A DNA stretch of 64,000 nucleotides, taken from Metallyticus violacea (taxonomy: Eukaryota; Arthropoda; Insecta; Mantodea; Metallyticidae). The notes beneath the pieces are model-generated. The model searched no databases. It worked only from the letters and a program-made list of their open reading frames with translations, and was not told where the DNA came from. Made by a program: the position numbers and the translations under genes. This document shows, in pieces, positions 60,220 to 64,000 of this stretch (the stretch's first letter is position 1; the number at the start of each line of letters is the position of its first letter). The DNA lies in the NCBI GenBank assembly GCA_030762175.1, contig CM060831.1:79639001-79703000 (forward strand). The letters are read 5' to 3'.

Positions 60220-61550
60220 GGTTTGATAGCATCGTGCACTCTTTATCATGCAACTTTTTCTTTAAATTTAGAGGACGATTAATTAGCGAACAAGAGGAAA
60301 TTGTAAATAACAGCGAACGCCATCAAAAAAGAGAGTAAAATAAAAAGGGTGGAAGAGGGCAACGCGAGCTACAGTGCATTGTTCATGCTTTGCTGTTTGA
60401 AAACATTTGGCGAGAGCAAACAGTGATGACACCTTTCCAAATTTCTCAAGGGCTACTTGTACATGTTTTGGGATCCTAATATGACAGAAGGGCAAGAATT
60501 GTATACTAACAGAAAGAGATAATGTTACGAGATGGATATAATATATATATATGAAGATAATACAAAGTTTAGAACCCAGGGTAAATCAGTTGTTTATACA
60601 GACAAGTCAGGGGTAAAAGAAGGTCATACATGGTAGGATACCAAAGTTAAAAAGTGCTCGTTGAGCAGCTGTTGAGGGTCTAAGCACCAGGCTCAGACCA
60701 CCCAGGGATCGCGGATGAAGATTTGCTTTGGTCCATGCCGGAACTAAGCAAGGGTTCATCAGAAATGCTGAACCGACATTTCTGAGCAAAAGATACGCGG
60801 TTAGCGCACACGACAGGTGAAATATACGAGAAGTGGTTCGTTGAACAATTGTTCCCCAATAGCCCTGAAGGAGCTGTTATTGTAATCCACAATGCAAACT
60901 ATCACAGCAGGAAAAGTGAGCTTTTGTCTGTCACTTCTTGGAGAAAGAACGACATCCTTGGTTGAAAGGAACCCCGTTTTTATTACTGAGGCATTACAGG
61001 CGGTGGACACTGATGATACATGAGATGAAATGATATATTGAGAAAGAATTTTTTTAAGGAAGGAAACGTTCCAGGCCTAAGTTTAGGGTACCCCTCCGCC
61101 ATTTGCCATTTATGTGGACTGAGAAAAACCTGGAAAATAGTTCCTGGCGGGTTTCGAACCCCTGACTTCCAGCTCACGAGTCCGCACCTTAACGAACTCG
61201 GCCACCCATGACGGTTCTGTTTATTGTATCTCAACAAAAAGAAAGATGCGACAAATCATTGCTGATGAAATACAGTAAAGACAGTAGGGCGACAAGTTCT
61301 TCACATGCCACCATATCATTGTGAACTAAATTCTATCGAAATGTTATAGTCACAAGTAAAAAACTACATCAAAATGAACAATGTGTCATTCAGACAAACA
61401 GAAATGAGCATGATTAATCTCAAAGGCATACGAACATAATGCGGCGCAATACTGAGCTAGTTGTATGGACAAAATATAAAGGGTTGAAAGTGAAATGTGA
61501 ACAATGGACGAAATCAATGAGCATGTAGAGTTTTTTATTATTTAATCATA
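60220..61550 (+). mobile_element. Decayed DDE_3-type (IS630/Tc1-like) transposase, split by a SINE
   Basis: Frames in order: an N-terminal LISEQEEIVNNS-like text, VVYTDKSGVKEGHTW (first catalytic Asp), and GEIYEKWFVEQLFPNSPEGA with VIVIHNANYHSRKSELL, where the usual Asp before N-A has become His. After the SINE come VLHMPPYHCELNSIEML, with the Glu of the DD-E triad in LN-x-IE, and SQVKNYIKMNNVSFRQTEMS. This order matches the large insect family annotated DDE_3. Stops and the mutated second Asp make it inactive. Confidence 0.8.
60973..61215 (-). mobile_element. SINE-A copy 7
   Basis: Minus-strand copy with the head at the right (GGGTTTCGAACCCCTGAC box B, GGCCACCCATGACGGT). The last bases of the 3' end are missing, and a body segment is lost near 61140. 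It interrupts the DDE_3 relic. No clear target duplication was found. Confidence 0.85.
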
Positions 61551-63915
61551 ATCATCAACAACAAGAACTTTTCTTACACCTGCTTTTGATTCGCCAGGAA
61601 GACGAAATGGAATTATCAGAGGACAGTGTCGAGGCTTAAAGGTAACCTACATGATTTACTAAAGCTTTTAGCGTCTTATATAATTATATTTGATTGCTAA
61701 TCTCTTTTCTGTAACTGTAAAGTCCTATTTCGAATTGCTTTAGAATATAAAAAAATAGAGAGATGAAATGATGTGAAATGTGTTACAATAGGCTTAAATA
61801 GCAGCGCCGATATTCCACTATGTGGTGATGTAATATTACATACAAAATGACGATCGCAACTGCACGCTTTAGTTGCGAGAGTACACGTCGCAAAGTGCGC
61901 CTCATTTAACCTGTACTGTCTTTAAGGTTGAGAAGCGCTATAGTTCGCCTGTCGTCATCGCAAAAATTGTTCTAGCAGTGACAGGCAGTGGTGACAATGA
62001 CATGAACGGCTTCCTTTTACGCAGCATGTTTTTTATTTATAACCTTATTTTTAAAGATTCCATTCCGAAAGTTTTATAGAATGGTTAATTTTTAAACATT
62101 AATCAAAATATTCTGTTTTTTGTGCTGGTCCTTTTGAAAATATATAATTTATTTTGTTTCAATTCAATTTCACAGCTGCTCCAAAATATAGCGAGCTAAT
62201 ACACTTCTTATGCACCATCTAATGATATCTTAGACATCTATTTATGATACCTATGACCGGGAAAAAACTGAAAACAATTGTCTGTATTGGAAAGGAAATA
62301 TTTTAACTGTACATAAAATTAAACGATGCAGAGAAGGTTCGTTCCGAAAAGTACCAATTCAAATCATCTGAAATTATATAACAGACATAGCAAAACCCAG
62401 GTACAAATCTGTCTTTCATAGCAGTAAGCACCAAATCCACTCTCATTTTTCTGCCGCATCCGTTCATCTAAATAACCATCACCTTGGTCACGTGAAAATT
62501 GCTGGTGGCACCCTCCATTCGCTCCTTTCCAGTAAATCTAGCGCTGTTAGCTGCTTGTGTGGGTATTAAAACATTTCCGTAGAAACTAGAAAACCAAGAA
62601 TCAGAGCGTTGAATCTTAATAAATGAACGAAAAATGTTAAAACTGTAAATTATGACGCCAAAAGTATGTACAATAATTGTTTGTAGTTGCGGAAGTTTGA
62701 CTCAAAATGAAAATTTGAAATTTAATAGCTCTTTCCGGAAAAATAAAAATGTCATATCGCAAAAGTGGTTTTAATACATCATACACAGAAAGATGTGGAC
62801 CAAACAAAAAATAAAGGAACAGCAGAAGGAGTTTCAAGGAAGATTACTGTTAATACAAAATAAAACGTAAAAGTTTAACTTAAATATTTTCTTCAGAGAT
62901 ACTTTTTATTTTAAGGTATTCTAAACCCAGGCAAAAGAAAAGTTAAAAATGCTGCTAAAGTACAAATGAAGAAGGATAATATTGACCGACAATTGTTGCA
63001 GCAAAGAAGAAATTGCAAAACTGAAATCTCATCACATTCGGTCTTCCGATATAGGAAACAAGCAACGGAGTTCTAAAGACATCTTCCTCTTGATGTGGAT
63101 GATTTTCTGTAAGATTTAATGGAAGTACTCATAGCACACTCTGCTTGTCATATGGCATTTAAATATTGAAATGTTGACAATTATTGCATTAAACGATTAT
63201 GATTCATTATTCATTATAATTGTTATATTGTATTTAATATTATATTCACACAATTTATTTACGCAAATATGTTCCAATATTGTAAGTTATTATAATATAG
63301 GTTCAGATAATAAATACCTACAACTATAACGTGTGCATAACACGAGCAAACCTAACTATTTGGCTTTCTCTGAAATGGTCATTCTTTACAAAGTTCGATC
63401 TCGGAGGATTTGCAACATTGAAACAAGTTACTTCTTTGCGATATAGTGCCAAATTCAAAGCGTCCAACGATGAACATTTTAAGTTTCTGACTGTTCAACA
63501 TATGGTGCATAAGCATAGGGCCAGATCATTTTTTTTTTTAATCTGAACAAGTCGCCAGAGAATAGAAACTGTGATTTGGCGCAAAATCAACTCTTACCGA
63601 AAACTAATATTGAACTTGCATGTTATTCCAGGTAGATTTGCCATTGTACTTGTTAACAGTGAGAATTTTCTACTACTGCTCATTTTTATTGTTGATAAAA
63701 GAACCAAAGGGATTCGGGTCAAATGAAATTAGTTCTTGTCTTTAAGGTTTGTTATTACAGGGTTTAAAACTATAATGTAATGAAAATAATATTGAGAAAA
63801 TTCGATTGTTCTCTTGACAACTGTTCATCATCTGTGAATAAGAGTTGTTGTAATATTTTCATATATTACAATATTACATTATATTTTCATATACATATAT
63901 GTGTATATATGTGCG
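61551..63915. other. Unassigned sequence in the 5'-most visible TDO intron
   Basis: AT-rich. I looked on the minus strand for the exon encoding HDEHLF-x-x-THQ that should precede 58685 and saw none here, so it probably lies beyond the window. Confidence 0.4.
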
Positions 63916-64000
63916 CGCGGATAGGTCCATAATATTTCCGGCCTAACCATTTTCTAGGTATGATAAAGGCAAAAACTATATTTCACTTTTCAATATAGTT
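63916..64000 (-). mobile_element. Mariner A copy 6, cut by the window edge
   Basis: CGCGGATAGGTCCATAATAT followed by TTCCGGCCTAACCATTTTCT and CACTTTTCAATATAGTT is the 3' terminal sequence of mariner A in minus orientation. The rest lies past base 64000. Confidence 0.88.

Noticed and set aside
63463..63520. Plus-strand NDEHFKFLTVQH, faintly like the HDEHLFIVTHQ of the missing TDO exon
   Set aside because: It is on the wrong strand for this gene, lacks fitting splice sites and misses the key residues.

Overview
This is AT-rich eukaryotic nuclear DNA. It is almost certainly from an arthropod and most likely an insect with a large, repeat-laden genome. Reasons: the one host gene reads like insect tryptophan 2,3-dioxygenase (vermilion), its exons sit in introns up to about 18 kb, and the introns are packed with mariner, hAT, pogo and DUF4817-type transposases, Penelope-like and LINE retroelements, and two tRNA-headed SINE families. 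A cockroach-like lineage is possible from the repeat flavour, but that is only inference.

Host gene. Seven minus-strand exons (58621-58685, 55822-55887, 36895-37032, 28038-28259, 25130-25379, 20048-20141, 7648-7828) join in frame at GT/AG sites to give 337 codons plus a stop. They cover everything from just after the distal haem-pocket histidine to the C terminus. The first exon(s), with that histidine and the start codon, are not in the window and should lie beyond base 64000. The enzyme opens the indole ring of L-tryptophan as the first step of the kynurenine (ommochrome) pathway.

Layout from left to right. 1-7647 is downstream of the gene: an inverted-repeat family copy (1935-2720), then mariner A with mariner B nested inside it (4520-6860). 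7829-20047 is one intron holding a decayed hAT, a second mariner A, SINEs, another hAT, a MITE-like DUF4817 derivative, a pogo-like fragment, a Penelope-like element (PLE) and a LINE tail. 20142-25129 holds a third hAT, a head-to-head PLE terminal repeat, a SINE and a foldback. 25380-37031 holds several LINE fragments, a SINE and a decayed DUF4817 transposase. 37033-55821 is the largest intron: LINE tails, DUF4817 pieces, two mariner A copies, SINEs, a degenerate tandem array, the second inverted-repeat copy, a Met-less open frame and a third mariner A copy. 55888-64000 holds mariner C, SINEs, a DDE_3-type transposon and the edge of another mariner A.

About half of the window can be assigned to mobile elements, nearly all inactivated by stops, frameshifts or deletions. 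Target-site duplications give a clear relative chronology: mariner B jumped into mariner A, and SINE-A copies jumped into mariner A (twice), mariner C and a hAT. I see no operon, CRISPR array, rRNA or intact tRNA gene, and no new multi-gene system. The most open questions are the inverted-repeat family with internal tandem repeats, the hammerhead-like PLE ends, the Met-less frame at 53774-54085 and the foldback beside a splice donor.
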